A DNA stretch of 64,000 nt, from contig CAZGHF010000001.1 in assembly GCA_964525595.1 (NCBI GenBank), positions 1-64,000 of the forward strand. The letters are read 5' to 3'. Positions 24,416 to 32,235 of this stretch are shown here, piece after piece. The position numbers were made by a program, and so were the translations under genes. Position 1 is the stretch's first letter; the number at the start of each line of letters is the position of its first letter. The notes beneath the pieces were generated by a model, which did no database searches, was not told the origin of the DNA, and saw only the letters and a list, made by a program, of their open reading frames with translations. The DNA is from CAZGHF01 sp964525595 (GTDB taxonomy: Bacteria > Patescibacteriota > Minisyncoccia > UBA6257 > GWB1-50-10).

Positions 24416-26875
24416 ATGGAAAAAAATAAAGCAGACAAAGCAAAAGAAACGTCAAAAATAGAAAATCGGGAAATAACCGTCGAGCTTCGCGAATCCTACT
24501 TGGATTACGCCATGTCGGTAATTGTTGCGCGCGCCTTACCGGACGTGCGCGACGGTCTGAAGCCAGTCCAGCGGCGGATTCTCTGGGCAATGTGGGATTC
24601 GGGGCTCTCGGCCGGCGCAAAATTTAAAAAATCGGCAAATGTTGTTGGTGAAGTGCTTGGTAAATACCACCCTCATGGCGACTCCTCTGTCTACGATGCT
24701 CTCGCTCGAATGGCTCAGGATTTCTCGCTCAGATACCCGTTAATAGACGGCCAGGGCAACTGGGGTTCAATAGACGGTGATGCGCCGGCGGCAATGAGGT
24801 ACACGGAAGCACGGCTTTCAAAAATTGCCGAAGAACTCCTTTTTGACATTGAAAAAGGAACGGTTGACTGGCAGCCAAATTATGACTCTTCCCGTAACGA
24901 ACCGACATATCTCCCGGCAAAACTCCCCAATCTTCTTATTAACGGAACGGTCGGCATTGCCGTTGGGATGGCTACTTCCATCCCGCCTCACAATCTTGGA
25001 GAGGTGGCTGAAGCGCTAAAGTACCTGAACAATAATCCGAATGCAAGCATAAAGGAGCTCATAAAGTTCGTGCCGGGGCCGGATTTCCCGACTGGCGGGA
25101 TAATTTACGGTGCTTCCTCCTTGAAAGACGCCTACTCAACCGGCCGGGGCAGTGTTTCGGTGAGAGCCGTTGCTGAAATCGAAGAGAAAAAAAGCGGTTT
25201 TCAGATAGTCGTAACCGAAATTCCCTACCAGGTGAACAAAGCGAATCTTATTGAAGCAATTGCCAAACTTCACGAGAATAAAAGAATTGACGGCATCCGT
25301 GATATCCGCGATGAGTCCGACCGGGAAGGTTTGAGGATTGTGGTGGAATTAAAAAGCAGTGCTCCTCCTCAGAAAGTTTTGAATCAGCTTTATCAGTACT
25401 CCGAGCTTCAGAAAAACATCTACTTCAACATACTTGCTCTCGTAAACGGCATTCAACCCGAGACGCTTTCCTTGAAAGATATTCTTGTTCACTATCTCGC
25501 CCACCGGAAACTTGTCGTCCGCCGCCGGACCGAATTTGATTTAAAGAAAGCCGAAGAGAGAACCCACGTTCTGGAAGGTTTGAGTAAGGCTTTAAAATTC
25601 ATTGATAAGGTCATTGCCACGATTAAAAAATCAAAAGATCGGGAAGAAGCCAAAAAGAATTTAGTTAAAAATTTTAAGCTTACCGCCATTCAGGCCGACG
25701 CCATTTTGGACATGAAGCTATCTACCTTGGCGGCTCTTGAGAGAAAAAAAATAGAAGACGAATTGAAAGAAAAAAAGAAATTTATCGCTGAGCTGAAACT
25801 CATTTTGAAAAACCCGAAAAAGATTGCGGCAATAATTAACGACGAACTTACAGCGCTTAAGAAAAATTTCGGTGGTGAACGCCGGACAAAACTGGTTGCT
25901 TCTGATCTCAAGGAATTTAAGGAAGAAGATCTCATTCCGGAGGAAGATGTGATAATCACTCTTACCAGAGGCAATTACATCAAAAGAATGAAGCCCTCTG
26001 CCTTTAAGGCTCAAGCCCGGGGCGGCAAAGGTCTTATCGGTTTCGAGTTAAAGGAAGAAGACACTCTTACCCGCCTTCTTTCGGCTAGTTCTCACGACAA
26101 TATTCTTTTCTTTACGGACCGGGGTAAAGTTTACCAAACAAAAGCTTACGAGATCCCGGCTGGAACCAGAGTTGCCAAAGGCAAGTCAATCCATAATTTT
26201 CTTGAGATTCCGACAACTGAAAACATAAGCGCCGTTCTGGCTTATGGGTCGGGCGAAGAAGAAAAAAAGTTCATCGTAATGGCGACCGCCTCCGGCCTCA
26301 TTAAAAAGAGCGCTCTTACCGATTTCGAGAATGTAAGGCGGACTGGAATCATAGCCATAAAGTTGAGGTCAGACGATGCTTTGAGGGGAGTAGAACTTTC
26401 CTCTGGCACTGACGAAGTAATTTTGGTTACTGCCTTGGGACAAGCTATCCGCTTCAAAGAAAAAGAAGTTCGCCTTATGAGTCGGGCAACGTCCGGTGTT
26501 CAGGCAATCCGACTTAAGAAAGGCGATCGGGTGATAGGGCTTGGTATAATTAAAAGCAGTAAGGAAAAAACGAAGAATAAACTGCTTGTGGTAACCGAGA
26601 AGGGCTTTGCGAAACAGACGTCTTTGGGGAGTTATAAGCTCCAGAGGCGGGGCGGTTCGGGAATAAAGACTGCCAAAATCGGCGAGAAAACCGGATCGGT
26701 CATTACTGCAATAGTTCTCCAGGGATTTGAAGAAGAAGCCATTGTCTTTTCCTCAAAAGGTCAGGCCCTCCGAACGGGAATCGAAAACATAAGAACCGCC
26801 AGCCGCAGCACTCAAGGCGTGAAAATCATGACCCTGAAAGGCAGTGACAAACTTATTGGAATCGTCTGTCTATGA
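24416..26875 (+). CDS. gyrA: DNA gyrase subunit A
   Basis: 819 aa. Cuts and rejoins DNA in type IIA topoisomerase action to add negative supercoils. Visible: SYLDYAMSVIVARALPDVRD at the start, QRRILWAM, the active-site tyrosine in RYTEARLSK near residue 128, and the GyrA-box-like QARGGKGLIG near residue 535 that marks gyrase rather than topoisomerase IV, followed by a six-blade C-terminal domain. It ends in TGA, which supports standard use of UGA as stop. gyrB is not in this window. Confidence 0.96.
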   Translation: MEKNKADKAKETSKIENREITVELRESYLDYAMSVIVARALPDVRDGLKPVQRRILWAMWDSGLSAGAKFKKSANVVGEVLGKYHPHGDSSVYDALARMAQDFSLRYPLIDGQGNWGSIDGDAPAAMRYTEARLSKIAEELLFDIEKGTVDWQPNYDSSRNEPTYLPAKLPNLLINGTVGIAVGMATSIPPHNLGEVAEALKYLNNNPNASIKELIKFVPGPDFPTGGIIYGASSLKDAYSTGRGSVSVRAVAEIEEKKSGFQIVVTEIPYQVNKANLIEAIAKLHENKRIDGIRDIRDESDREGLRIVVELKSSAPPQKVLNQLYQYSELQKNIYFNILALVNGIQPETLSLKDILVHYLAHRKLVVRRRTEFDLKKAEERTHVLEGLSKALKFIDKVIATIKKSKDREEAKKNLVKNFKLTAIQADAILDMKLSTLAALERKKIEDELKEKKKFIAELKLILKNPKKIAAIINDELTALKKNFGGERRTKLVASDLKEFKEEDLIPEEDVIITLTRGNYIKRMKPSAFKAQARGGKGLIGFELKEEDTLTRLLSASSHDNILFFTDRGKVYQTKAYEIPAGTRVAKGKSIHNFLEIPTTENISAVLAYGSGEEEKKFIVMATASGLIKKSALTDFENVRRTGIIAIKLRSDDALRGVELSSGTDEVILVTALGQAIRFKEKEVRLMSRATSGVQAIRLKKGDRVIGLGIIKSSKEKTKNKLLVVTEKGFAKQTSLGSYKLQRRGGSGIKTAKIGEKTGSVITAIVLQGFEEEAIVFSSKGQALRTGIENIRTASRSTQGVKIMTLKGSDKLIGIVCL

Positions 26876-26910
26876 CAAAGTTTCAGTATTAGAAATTTGA
26901 AATTATCACT

Positions 26911-28212
26911 GTGAACTTAACTAAGAATCAAGTCGTCATTATTGGTGTAGTCGGGTTAGTAATCCTGATTTTAATCTTGGTTTTCTTTGGTATTCTGCCG
27001 GGTTTGAAGAAAGAGGACCCCAAGACGAGCATTAAAACCAATCTGGAATTTTGGGGGGTTTTTGACAGTCTTGAGAGTTATAATTCCGCCCTCGCAGCTT
27101 ATAAAGCGGTTTATCCGGGTATTACGGTAAATTACCGCCGTTTCACTGATGCGGTCGGGTACGAACAGGTTCTCCTTGATGCTCTTGCCGCGGGCGAGGG
27201 TCCTGATATTTTCATGATGAGAAACCAGGCTTTGCCTCGGGATATAAACAAAATTGTTCCGGTTACTCAAACAAAATTCTCCATTTTGGGTCTTCGTAAC
27301 CTTTTCCCTCAGGTAGTGGAGTCTGATTTTGTTTCTTCAGGGAGCGTTTACGCCCTTCCTCTTTCAATTGATACGCTTGCCCTCTATTACAATCGGGAAC
27401 ACCTTGATCAGGCGGCAATAACTTCTCCGCCTTCAACTTGGGAGGAGTTTGAGGAGACCGTTCCGAAACTTGTTAAGAAAGATGGAGATGAAATTACGAG
27501 GGCGGCGGCGGCAATTGGCGGCTCACTGGACTCTATGGAAAACGCGCCGGACGTCTTGTCGCTTCTTATGCTCCAAGCCGGGACGAAAATGGTAAGTGAT
27601 GATTTTACCAGAGCCGAGTTTGCGACCCGTAGAGGGGAGGACGCCCTGGAGTTTTATGTAAAGTTTTCCGACCCGGAGTCGGAAGTTTACACTTGGAACG
27701 ATTCAATGAAAAACCCGGTGGATGCCTTTGCTGAAGGAGACGCTTCCATGATTTTCGGCTACGCCTCAATGGCTCCGAGGATATGGGCTAAAAATCCGTT
27801 CTTGAACTTTGCAATAAGTGATATGCTCCAACCCGAGCAGGCCGAGAAGACAATTGCTTATCCCGGCTACTGGGGCTATGCAGTTTCCCGTCAGAGCAAA
27901 AAACAAAATCTTGCGTGGGATTTTATTCTTACCCTTACGACAAACAAGAATAACGCTAAAAGTTATCTTGAGAGAATTAACCGGCCGCCAGCCCTCCGCT
28001 CACTCATTGGTGAGAAGTCGGATGACCCGGAACTAAACGTCTTTGCCAGACAGGCATTAATCGCCCGTTCCTGGCACCAAGCAGACCCGGACGCGGTATC
28101 CGGCATTTTCTCCGATATGATAAGTTCGGTGGCATCGGGTAACATTAAAGTAGGTGATGCTTTGGACAAAGCCGAGCGGGAGATAACCAGCTTAATGAGG
28201 AGAAGATTTTAA
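26911..28212 (+). CDS. Extracellular solute-binding protein of the sugar ABC-transporter type
   Basis: 433 aa, GTG start. N-terminal membrane anchor (residues 8-32, no lipobox cysteine), then a family 1 solute-binding fold: LEFWGVFDS, AYKAVYPGITVNYRRF, GPDIFMMRNQALPRD, YALPLSIDTLALYYNRE, and the AYPGYWGYAVSRQSK segment. No permease or ATPase gene lies nearby. Instead its stop overlaps the start of a VirB2-like pilin gene (TAATG), with two more pilins after it. A role as a surface receptor linked to the pilus, rather than in transport, is a guess. Confidence 0.85.
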   Translation: MNLTKNQVVIIGVVGLVILILILVFFGILPGLKKEDPKTSIKTNLEFWGVFDSLESYNSALAAYKAVYPGITVNYRRFTDAVGYEQVLLDALAAGEGPDIFMMRNQALPRDINKIVPVTQTKFSILGLRNLFPQVVESDFVSSGSVYALPLSIDTLALYYNREHLDQAAITSPPSTWEEFEETVPKLVKKDGDEITRAAAAIGGSLDSMENAPDVLSLLMLQAGTKMVSDDFTRAEFATRRGEDALEFYVKFSDPESEVYTWNDSMKNPVDAFAEGDASMIFGYASMAPRIWAKNPFLNFAISDMLQPEQAEKTIAYPGYWGYAVSRQSKKQNLAWDFILTLTTNKNNAKSYLERINRPPALRSLIGEKSDDPELNVFARQALIARSWHQADPDAVSGIFSDMISSVASGNIKVGDALDKAEREITSLMRRRF

Positions 28213-28571
28213 TGAATACGTTTTTAGCTCAAGCGATAAATATCTGGGAAGGCACGGGGAGCGGCGGGGCGACCTGCAATGTTGCCGGTCCCTGCACTTT
28301 TTGTGACGGCCTCGTTGTCACCTCAAACATTCTCACTCTGCTTTTTCAGATTGCAATACCAATTGCGGTGGCGATGATTGTCTGGGGGGCTCTCCGGCTT
28401 ATGTTTGCCGCCGGTTCACCGGATAGAGTGGGCTCGGCAAAAAAGATTATGACCTCGGCCGTAGTCGGCATTATCATTGTTCTTGCGGCGGTCGTAATTT
28501 TAAGGACTCTTTTCCACTTCCTGAGCGGTAGCCCCGATTTTCCATGGGAGAGCATAACGTGCAGCGCATAA
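28212..28571 (+). CDS. VirB2/TrbC-like pilin 1
   Basis: 119 aa. Unlike classical VirB2 it has no cleaved signal peptide that I can see; residues 1-35 are outside-type with three cysteines (ATCNVAGPCTFCDG), followed by two hydrophobic helices (about 36-58 and 75-98) separated by a charged turn (GSPDRVGSAKK). This two-helix hairpin with SAKK turn matches CPR VirB2-like proteins. Its start is coupled to the solute-binding protein gene, and it is followed by two more pilin-like genes. Confidence 0.75.
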   Translation: MNTFLAQAINIWEGTGSGGATCNVAGPCTFCDGLVVTSNILTLLFQIAIPIAVAMIVWGALRLMFAAGSPDRVGSAKKIMTSAVVGIIIVLAAVVILRTLFHFLSGSPDFPWESITCSA

Positions 28572-28579
28572 TTGGTATA

Positions 28580-28939
28580 ATGAGAATAATGAAATCTGTA
28601 CTATTTTTCTTTTTAATCGGCGCCGTTGTTTTTGTGCCTCTGGCTTTAGCTGATACTCACGGTGGCGGAGACGTAAGCTTACCCGACCCCTTGGGCGGTA
28701 AAGATTTCATCACTGTTTTACAGCAAATCGTCAACTTCCTTATTTTAGTGGCAATCCCGATTACGGCCCTGATGATAATCTACGGCGCTTATCAGATAAT
28801 GTTTGCCGGCGGAGATACGGAGAAAGTTACGACCGGAAAAAGGACGATTCTTTACACTATTGTTGGTTTTGTTATAATTCTTCTAGCTTGGAGTATTATC
28901 AAAATTATTCAGAATATTCTGGGTGTGAGCGTTATTTAA
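28580..28939 (+). CDS. VirB2/TrbC-like pilin 2
   Basis: 119 aa from the ATG at 28580 (a second ATG at 28589 is equally good). Signal peptide (residues 6-21, ALA), then two hydrophobic helices around a DTEKVTTGKRT turn. It is the standard pilin precursor layout: signal, helix, charged turn, helix. A TATAAT overlaps the first ATG. It is probably the structural subunit, or one of three, of the pilus served by the VirB4 locus 20 kb away. Confidence 0.78.
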   Translation: MRIMKSVLFFFLIGAVVFVPLALADTHGGGDVSLPDPLGGKDFITVLQQIVNFLILVAIPITALMIIYGAYQIMFAGGDTEKVTTGKRTILYTIVGFVIILLAWSIIKIIQNILGVSVI

Positions 28940-28990
28940 GCTAACTAAATTAAAAGGTCGGCATTTATTGTTGAAGAAAAAAATAAATTC

Positions 28991-29362
28991 ATGATGCTTA
29001 GCAAATCAACAAAAAACATCTTTCTGGAGCTCGTGGTAATCTCGTCCCTTATTCTACCGATAATTGTGTTCGGTCAGGTAACGGGCGGACCTGAAACCGG
29101 CACCGATCTTGTTAACTTAATAAGGACCATTGGTAACTGGTTCGCGGCAATATTCTTTGTTGTTGCGGTTATCTTCATAATTTTAGCCGCCTTTGGTTAT
29201 CTTACAGCCGGTGGTGAAGAAGATAAGGTCAACTCCGCAAAGAAAAAGCTTATTTATGCCGTTGTTGCAATCGTGGTCGCGGCTCTTGCGTTCTTCATTC
29301 CAGTGATTATTTTGAACGTTTTGAACATCGATGTCATTGGGGAACCGGGGACCGGCTTCTAG
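28991..29362 (+). CDS. VirB2/TrbC-like pilin 3
   Basis: 123 aa. Signal peptide (residues 9-29, VFG), then DLVNLIRTIGNWFAAIFFVVAVIFIILAAFGYLTAGGEEDKVNSAKKKLIYAVVA-type two-helix hairpin with the conserved GEEDKVNSAKK turn. Last gene of the pilin group; the strong terminator at 29381 follows directly. Three different pilins suggest separate major and minor subunits. Confidence 0.8.
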   Translation: MMLSKSTKNIFLELVVISSLILPIIVFGQVTGGPETGTDLVNLIRTIGNWFAAIFFVVAVIFIILAAFGYLTAGGEEDKVNSAKKKLIYAVVAIVVAALAFFIPVIILNVLNIDVIGEPGTGF

Positions 29363-29380
29363 CTAGCATTGACTCTTAAA

Positions 29381-29414
29381 ACAAAACCCCCATTTCGGGG
29401 GTTTTGTGTTTTTT
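29381..29414 (+). terminator. Strong terminator after the pilin genes
   Basis: Stem ACAAAACCCCC with GGGGGTTTTGT (29381-29391 and 29397-29407), loop of about 5, followed by a run of seven T. Confidence 0.9.
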
Positions 29415-29429
29415 TGAATATAAAAATAA

Positions 29430-29466
29430 AAAAACACCCCGTAAGGTGAAGAACACCTTACGGGGC
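29430..29466 (-). terminator. Strong terminator of the SPFH cassette
   Basis: Perfect 12-bp stem CCCCGTAAGGTG (29437-29448) with CACCTTACGGGG (29454-29465), 5-base loop, followed on the minus strand by TGTTTTTTTATT. It is back to back with the pilin terminator. Confidence 0.92.
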
Positions 29467-29480
29467 TTGCTATACGGCTC

Positions 29481-29927
29481 TTAGCCGCTTACTCGAACCA
29501 ACAGACATCCTTCACCCCATGCACGGAAGGTATTACGCCTTCCGCGTTCCACGCTCTTTCCCGGCGCGTCGGTGATTTCTAGACCGTCGGAAAAAAGCAT
29601 GTGGGTCTCGTCGGTGGGCAAGGTCCAGTTGTCGCGAGCCCAGGGGTCGAGGATGATTACTCCGCTCATCTCGACGGGATGCAGTTGCACTACCCACTGT
29701 TCGCCCCGGCCGACCCGAAGGGTATCGTTGGGGAACCTGTTCCAGGGGATGACAGCGTACTGCTCACTCCAGATTTCGCAGGAGCGGGCTGGCATCTCGG
29801 CGGTCTCCGGTGTTGAGTCGTCCTGTCTCGTCATCCAGAAGACGATAGGTAGGATGGCGAGGACGATGAGAACCGCCCATAGCCAGCTAGGTGCTGGCTC
29901 CGCGGTCGTTGTCTGTGTGTTCGCCAT
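29481..29927 (-). CDS. Small anchored protein encoded with the SPFH protein
   Basis: 148 aa. One membrane segment (about residues 14-33, SWLWAVLIVLAILPIVFW) and an outside beta-rich domain (residues 45-148) with two cysteines (RSCEIW and EGCLLV) that could pair. No family is recognised. It starts 3 bases after the SPFH stop, and that stop region carries AAGGAGG, so it is co-translated with it. Partner of the SPFH protein is the natural guess. Codon choice is richer in G and C than in the neighbouring housekeeping genes. Confidence 0.65.
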   Translation of the reverse strand: MANTQTTTAEPAPSWLWAVLIVLAILPIVFWMTRQDDSTPETAEMPARSCEIWSEQYAVIPWNRFPNDTLRVGRGEQWVVQLHPVEMSGVIILDPWARDNWTLPTDETHMLFSDGLEITDAPGKSVERGRRNTFRAWGEGCLLVRVSG

Positions 29928-29930
29928 TGC

Positions 29931-31115
29931 CTACCTCCTTGCGAAAGCAGTGAGAACCCGTTCCACAACATCGCGAGATTCGGGGGCAATGCTCAACTTC
30001 TTCTCGTCGATAACCTTCGGCACCTTCCCACGTTCGGTTTGAACGGCCTCGAGGGCTTGTTCGGGAGAGTAGTTGAACGGTTCCCCCATGAATTCCTTGA
30101 TTCGCGCCCGTACGTGGGCGAGCTCCACCTCTTCAGCGTCTCTTTCCAGCTTCTCTCTAGCTTGCGCATCGGCTGCCTCGGCTGCTCCTCCAAGCAAGTC
30201 AATATCGCCGATGTTCAGGCGTTCGATAATCCAGCCGATGTCCTCGACTAGGATTTTGCCGTCGCCTGTACGAAGATCGCGGATTTCCCGCCTCCGTTTC
30301 TCGACTTTCTCTTGGAGTTCCAGGAGAGCTTCAGGACCCTCTTCGCTCTTGATTATACTGAGCCTGTCCTTGACGCGTTTCCAGTCATCTTCGGCCCAGT
30401 CATTTTCTCTTTCAAGGAATTGGGTTGGCCGCGGCCTCCGGAAGTATCGGAGCCAGATCCAGGTTGGGACATCTTGAGCGTAGGGAGGAACAATGGTTAG
30501 CGAGTTCCCCGCTATGTTCTTGATGAGCACGCTTGTGCCCTCAAGTTGGGACATGTTGAGTTCTCTCCAGGTGAAAGGACCTTCCTCCAACGACATGGAC
30601 CACTCCCGGAGCCGTTCCAAGATTTTGGTCCTGAGCTGGATTGTGACGCCTCTTACTCCACCACTGTTGAGATACTGGATGAAGTGGTCAGGGCTCGGTC
30701 TACCGGCTACGAGGACAGGCACCCTTGAATCCGCGTTGTCGGGGGTTTTTGTTAACTCCGACACGACATCAAAGGGTAGTCTTTCGACTTTTATTAGGAT
30801 TAATCCGTACCAGATGGGGCAGAGAGGAAAGAATCGCCACCCTTCTTCCTTGTACACGCTTACTTCCTTCTCTTCGTCTTCCCCCGTGTGCGGGTTCCGG
30901 ACGGTGACGGTTTTCGTGAACCGTTCCCCAAATATGGTTACCTGGGCCATGTGAGGCGGGTCAGCCGGTACTCGTCGCAATCCTTGGAGGATGAATCCTC
31001 CGAAGAGAACGAAAAAGATTGAAAGGCCGAACCAGAAGTTCGTGAAGAGCCAAAACCCCGCTCCGATGAGAGCGAAGATGACACCAGCTCCCTGAATAAT
31101 CCGCTTCAAATCCAT
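29931..31115 (-). CDS. SPFH/band-7-like membrane protein
   Basis: 394 aa. Two N-terminal hydrophobic segments (about residues 8-25 and 27-46) are followed by a band-7-like beta domain (residues 55-200, with LPFDVVSELTKTPDNADSRV and GVTIQLRTKILERLREW) and a long alanine/glutamate coiled coil (residues 255-345, ending GGAAEAADAQAREKLERDAE). This is the layout of stomatin/flotillin/prohibitin proteins that form membrane rings. Sequence match is distant. A strong GGAGGA ribosome site and a 17-bp-spaced promoter (31196-31224) precede it. Confidence 0.7.
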   Translation of the reverse strand: MDLKRIIQGAGVIFALIGAGFWLFTNFWFGLSIFFVLFGGFILQGLRRVPADPPHMAQVTIFGERFTKTVTVRNPHTGEDEEKEVSVYKEEGWRFFPLCPIWYGLILIKVERLPFDVVSELTKTPDNADSRVPVLVAGRPSPDHFIQYLNSGGVRGVTIQLRTKILERLREWSMSLEEGPFTWRELNMSQLEGTSVLIKNIAGNSLTIVPPYAQDVPTWIWLRYFRRPRPTQFLERENDWAEDDWKRVKDRLSIIKSEEGPEALLELQEKVEKRRREIRDLRTGDGKILVEDIGWIIERLNIGDIDLLGGAAEAADAQAREKLERDAEEVELAHVRARIKEFMGEPFNYSPEQALEAVQTERGKVPKVIDEKKLSIAPESRDVVERVLTAFARR

Positions 31116-31195
31116 GGTGTTCCTCCTGCGCTCTCCGGCGCAATCGTGAGATATGTTGGTAGTTCTAGTATTCAGTTGTCAGATTTCTACTTTAT

Positions 31196-31224
31196 AAGAT
31201 ATCACATATTATAGTATTTGTCAA
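31196..31224 (-). promoter_or_regulatory. Promoter of the SPFH cassette
   Basis: Minus-strand TTGACA (31219-31224), 17-bp spacer, TATCTT (31196-31201). Leader of about 75 bases, ending in the GGAGGA ribosome site. Confidence 0.75.
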
Positions 31225-31247
31225 ACTAAGCTTTAATTTATGAAAAG

Positions 31248-31277
31248 CAAACGCCACCAACTGAATTGGTGGCGTTG
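31248..31277 (-). terminator. Terminator of the 125-aa membrane-protein gene
   Basis: Stem AACGCCACCAA (31250-31260) with TTGGTGGCGTT (31266-31276), 5-base loop, then TTGCTTTTC on the minus strand. About 25 bases after the stop codon. Confidence 0.85.
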
Positions 31278-31300
31278 CGCTTGGGAGGTCAGTAGTACGG

Positions 31301-31678
31301 TCAGGAGAGATTCCATCGTTTCGCAAAGGCACCGGCCTGCCCGTAACGTTTCCACTTCATCAGCAGGTCGTATGTCTTGCTAGTTACTTCTTTACACGCT
31401 GTTGCGAGCGGATCTTCGTTGTGGCTCTTGGAGTATTCAAGATGCCGCTCGATCTCTCGGAAGGCTCCACCACCAATGTTGCCCCATCTGTATTGCCCTC
31501 CGTTTCGATACAGCGTTCGGAAAGAAGCTTGTAGAGTGAGAAAGCGAGCCTTATCGGATTTTGTTAGACCGGGCGGCTGTTTGATTGTGATCCATGCCTT
31601 CTTTCTCCTCTCCATCAGAAAAGAGAAGGCAAGGAGGGAAATGGCAATTGCCGCAGGAATGATTGCATAGAGATTCAT
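31301..31678 (-). CDS. Small anchored protein, standalone cassette
   Basis: 125 aa from the ATG at 31678, which has a GGAGG ribosome site 6 bases upstream; an extended frame to 31732 lacks one. Residues 3-22 form a membrane anchor (LYAIIPAAIAISLLAFSFLM), and the rest is a basic soluble domain with aromatic residues (YRNGGQYRWGNIGGGAFREIERHLEY). No family is recognised. It has its own promoter region and terminator and lies between the SPFH cassette and tRNA-Leu. Confidence 0.6.
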   Translation of the reverse strand: MNLYAIIPAAIAISLLAFSFLMERRKKAWITIKQPPGLTKSDKARFLTLQASFRTLYRNGGQYRWGNIGGGAFREIERHLEYSKSHNEDPLATACKEVTSKTYDLLMKWKRYGQAGAFAKRWNLS

Positions 31679-31742
31679 ATTCCACCTCCGGGGGTTCGCA
31701 TTTGTAGAACAGCTATAAATAATTTGCAACAAAATTGAGTAT

Positions 31743-31771
31743 TTGTCAAATTGAGGTCTTCCTTATATAAT
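31743..31771 (+). promoter_or_regulatory. Promoter of tRNA-Leu
   Basis: TTGTCA (31743-31748), 17-bp spacer, TATAAT (31766-31771); transcription would start about 8 bases before the mature tRNA. The same stretch read on the minus strand contains a TTGACA that may serve the 125-aa gene. Confidence 0.7.
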
Positions 31772-31785
31772 CTATTAACCGATAT

Positions 31786-31869
31786 GCCGAGGTGGTGAAA
31801 TTGGCAGACACGCTAGCTTTAGGAGCTAGTGCTCGCAAGGGCTTGTGGGTTCGAGTCCCACCCTCGGCA
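31786..31869 (+). tRNA. tRNA-Leu (anticodon TAG)
   Basis: Acceptor GCCGAGG/CCTCGGC, anticodon stem GCTAG/CTAGC-type pairing with loop TTTAGGA, so anticodon TAG (reads CUN). It has a long variable arm, as expected for class II tRNA-Leu. CCA is not encoded. The last 18 bases plus two flanking bases are copied exactly at 32170-32189. Confidence 0.95.
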
Positions 31870-31871
31870 CA
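31852..31871 (+). repeat. 20-bp direct repeat, left copy (tRNA-Leu 3' end)
   Basis: Starts CGAGTCCC and ends CTCGGCACA; covers the T-arm 3' side and acceptor strand. Identical to 32170-32189, 318 bp downstream. The layout resembles attL/attR of tRNA-targeted integration. Confidence 0.8.
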
Positions 31872-32165
31872 ATGTTGTTCACTCTTTATATACTTTATAG
31901 TTTAAAGACGCCCCGGACTTACGTAGGTTATACCGCTGACTTGAAAGAGAGATTGAGATATCACAATAGCGGTAGAGTAAGAGCAACAAAACCCTATGTG
32001 CCGTGGAAAATTATTTATACGGAAGATAGTTTAACTAAAGAAGAAGCTAAGAAAAGAGAAATTTATTGGAAAAGTGGCGCTGGCAGACGCAATATCAATA
32101 GAATCTTAAGTGGGTTCCCGCCCCAATTGAAATCGGGGCGAGGCTCGCTCAAGACCGAGTCTTGA
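31872..32165 (+). CDS. GIY-YIG nuclease domain protein
   Basis: 97 aa from the ATG at 31872, only 3 bases after the tRNA-Leu end; the reading frame extends back into the tRNA but that part is not protein. GIY-YIG core: LYILYSLKTPRTYVGYTADLKERLRYHN (YIL...YVG form), with arginine at KERL, then EAKKREIYWKSG (catalytic glutamate region). The family includes UvrC and YhbQ/Slx1-like proteins. The last 25 residues come from a GC-rich hairpin element (32113-32174). The gene is bounded by two exact copies of the tRNA 3' end, so it may be a small inserted unit. Confidence 0.88.
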   Translation: MLFTLYILYSLKTPRTYVGYTADLKERLRYHNSGRVRATKPYVPWKIIYTEDSLTKEEAKKREIYWKSGAGRRNINRILSGFPPQLKSGRGSLKTES

Positions 32166-32174
32166 GCGGCGAGT
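32113..32174. repeat. Composite GC-rich hairpin element, copy 2
   Basis: Arms GGTTCCCGCCCC (32113-32124) and GGGGCGAGGCTCGC (32135-32148) are the same as in 4131-4159 but with a 10-base loop. They are followed by a second hairpin CTCAAGAC/GTCTTGAG. It forms the C-terminal codons of the GIY-YIG gene and runs into the right copy of the tRNA repeat. Confidence 0.6.
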
Positions 32175-32189
32175 CCCACCCTCGGCACA
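32170..32189 (+). repeat. 20-bp direct repeat, right copy of the tRNA-Leu 3' end
   Basis: Exact copy of 31852-31871. No second tRNA body precedes it, so it is a duplicated target or crossover site and not a tRNA gene. Confidence 0.8.
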
Positions 32190-32235
32190 TTCAGTAAAAT
32201 TGACAAAAGATTTAATGGGGAATAGTTTGTAAGGT

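Noticed and set aside
32170..32189. Second tRNA-Leu gene
   Set aside because: Only the last 18 tRNA bases plus flank are present; no anticodon arm or D-arm upstream.
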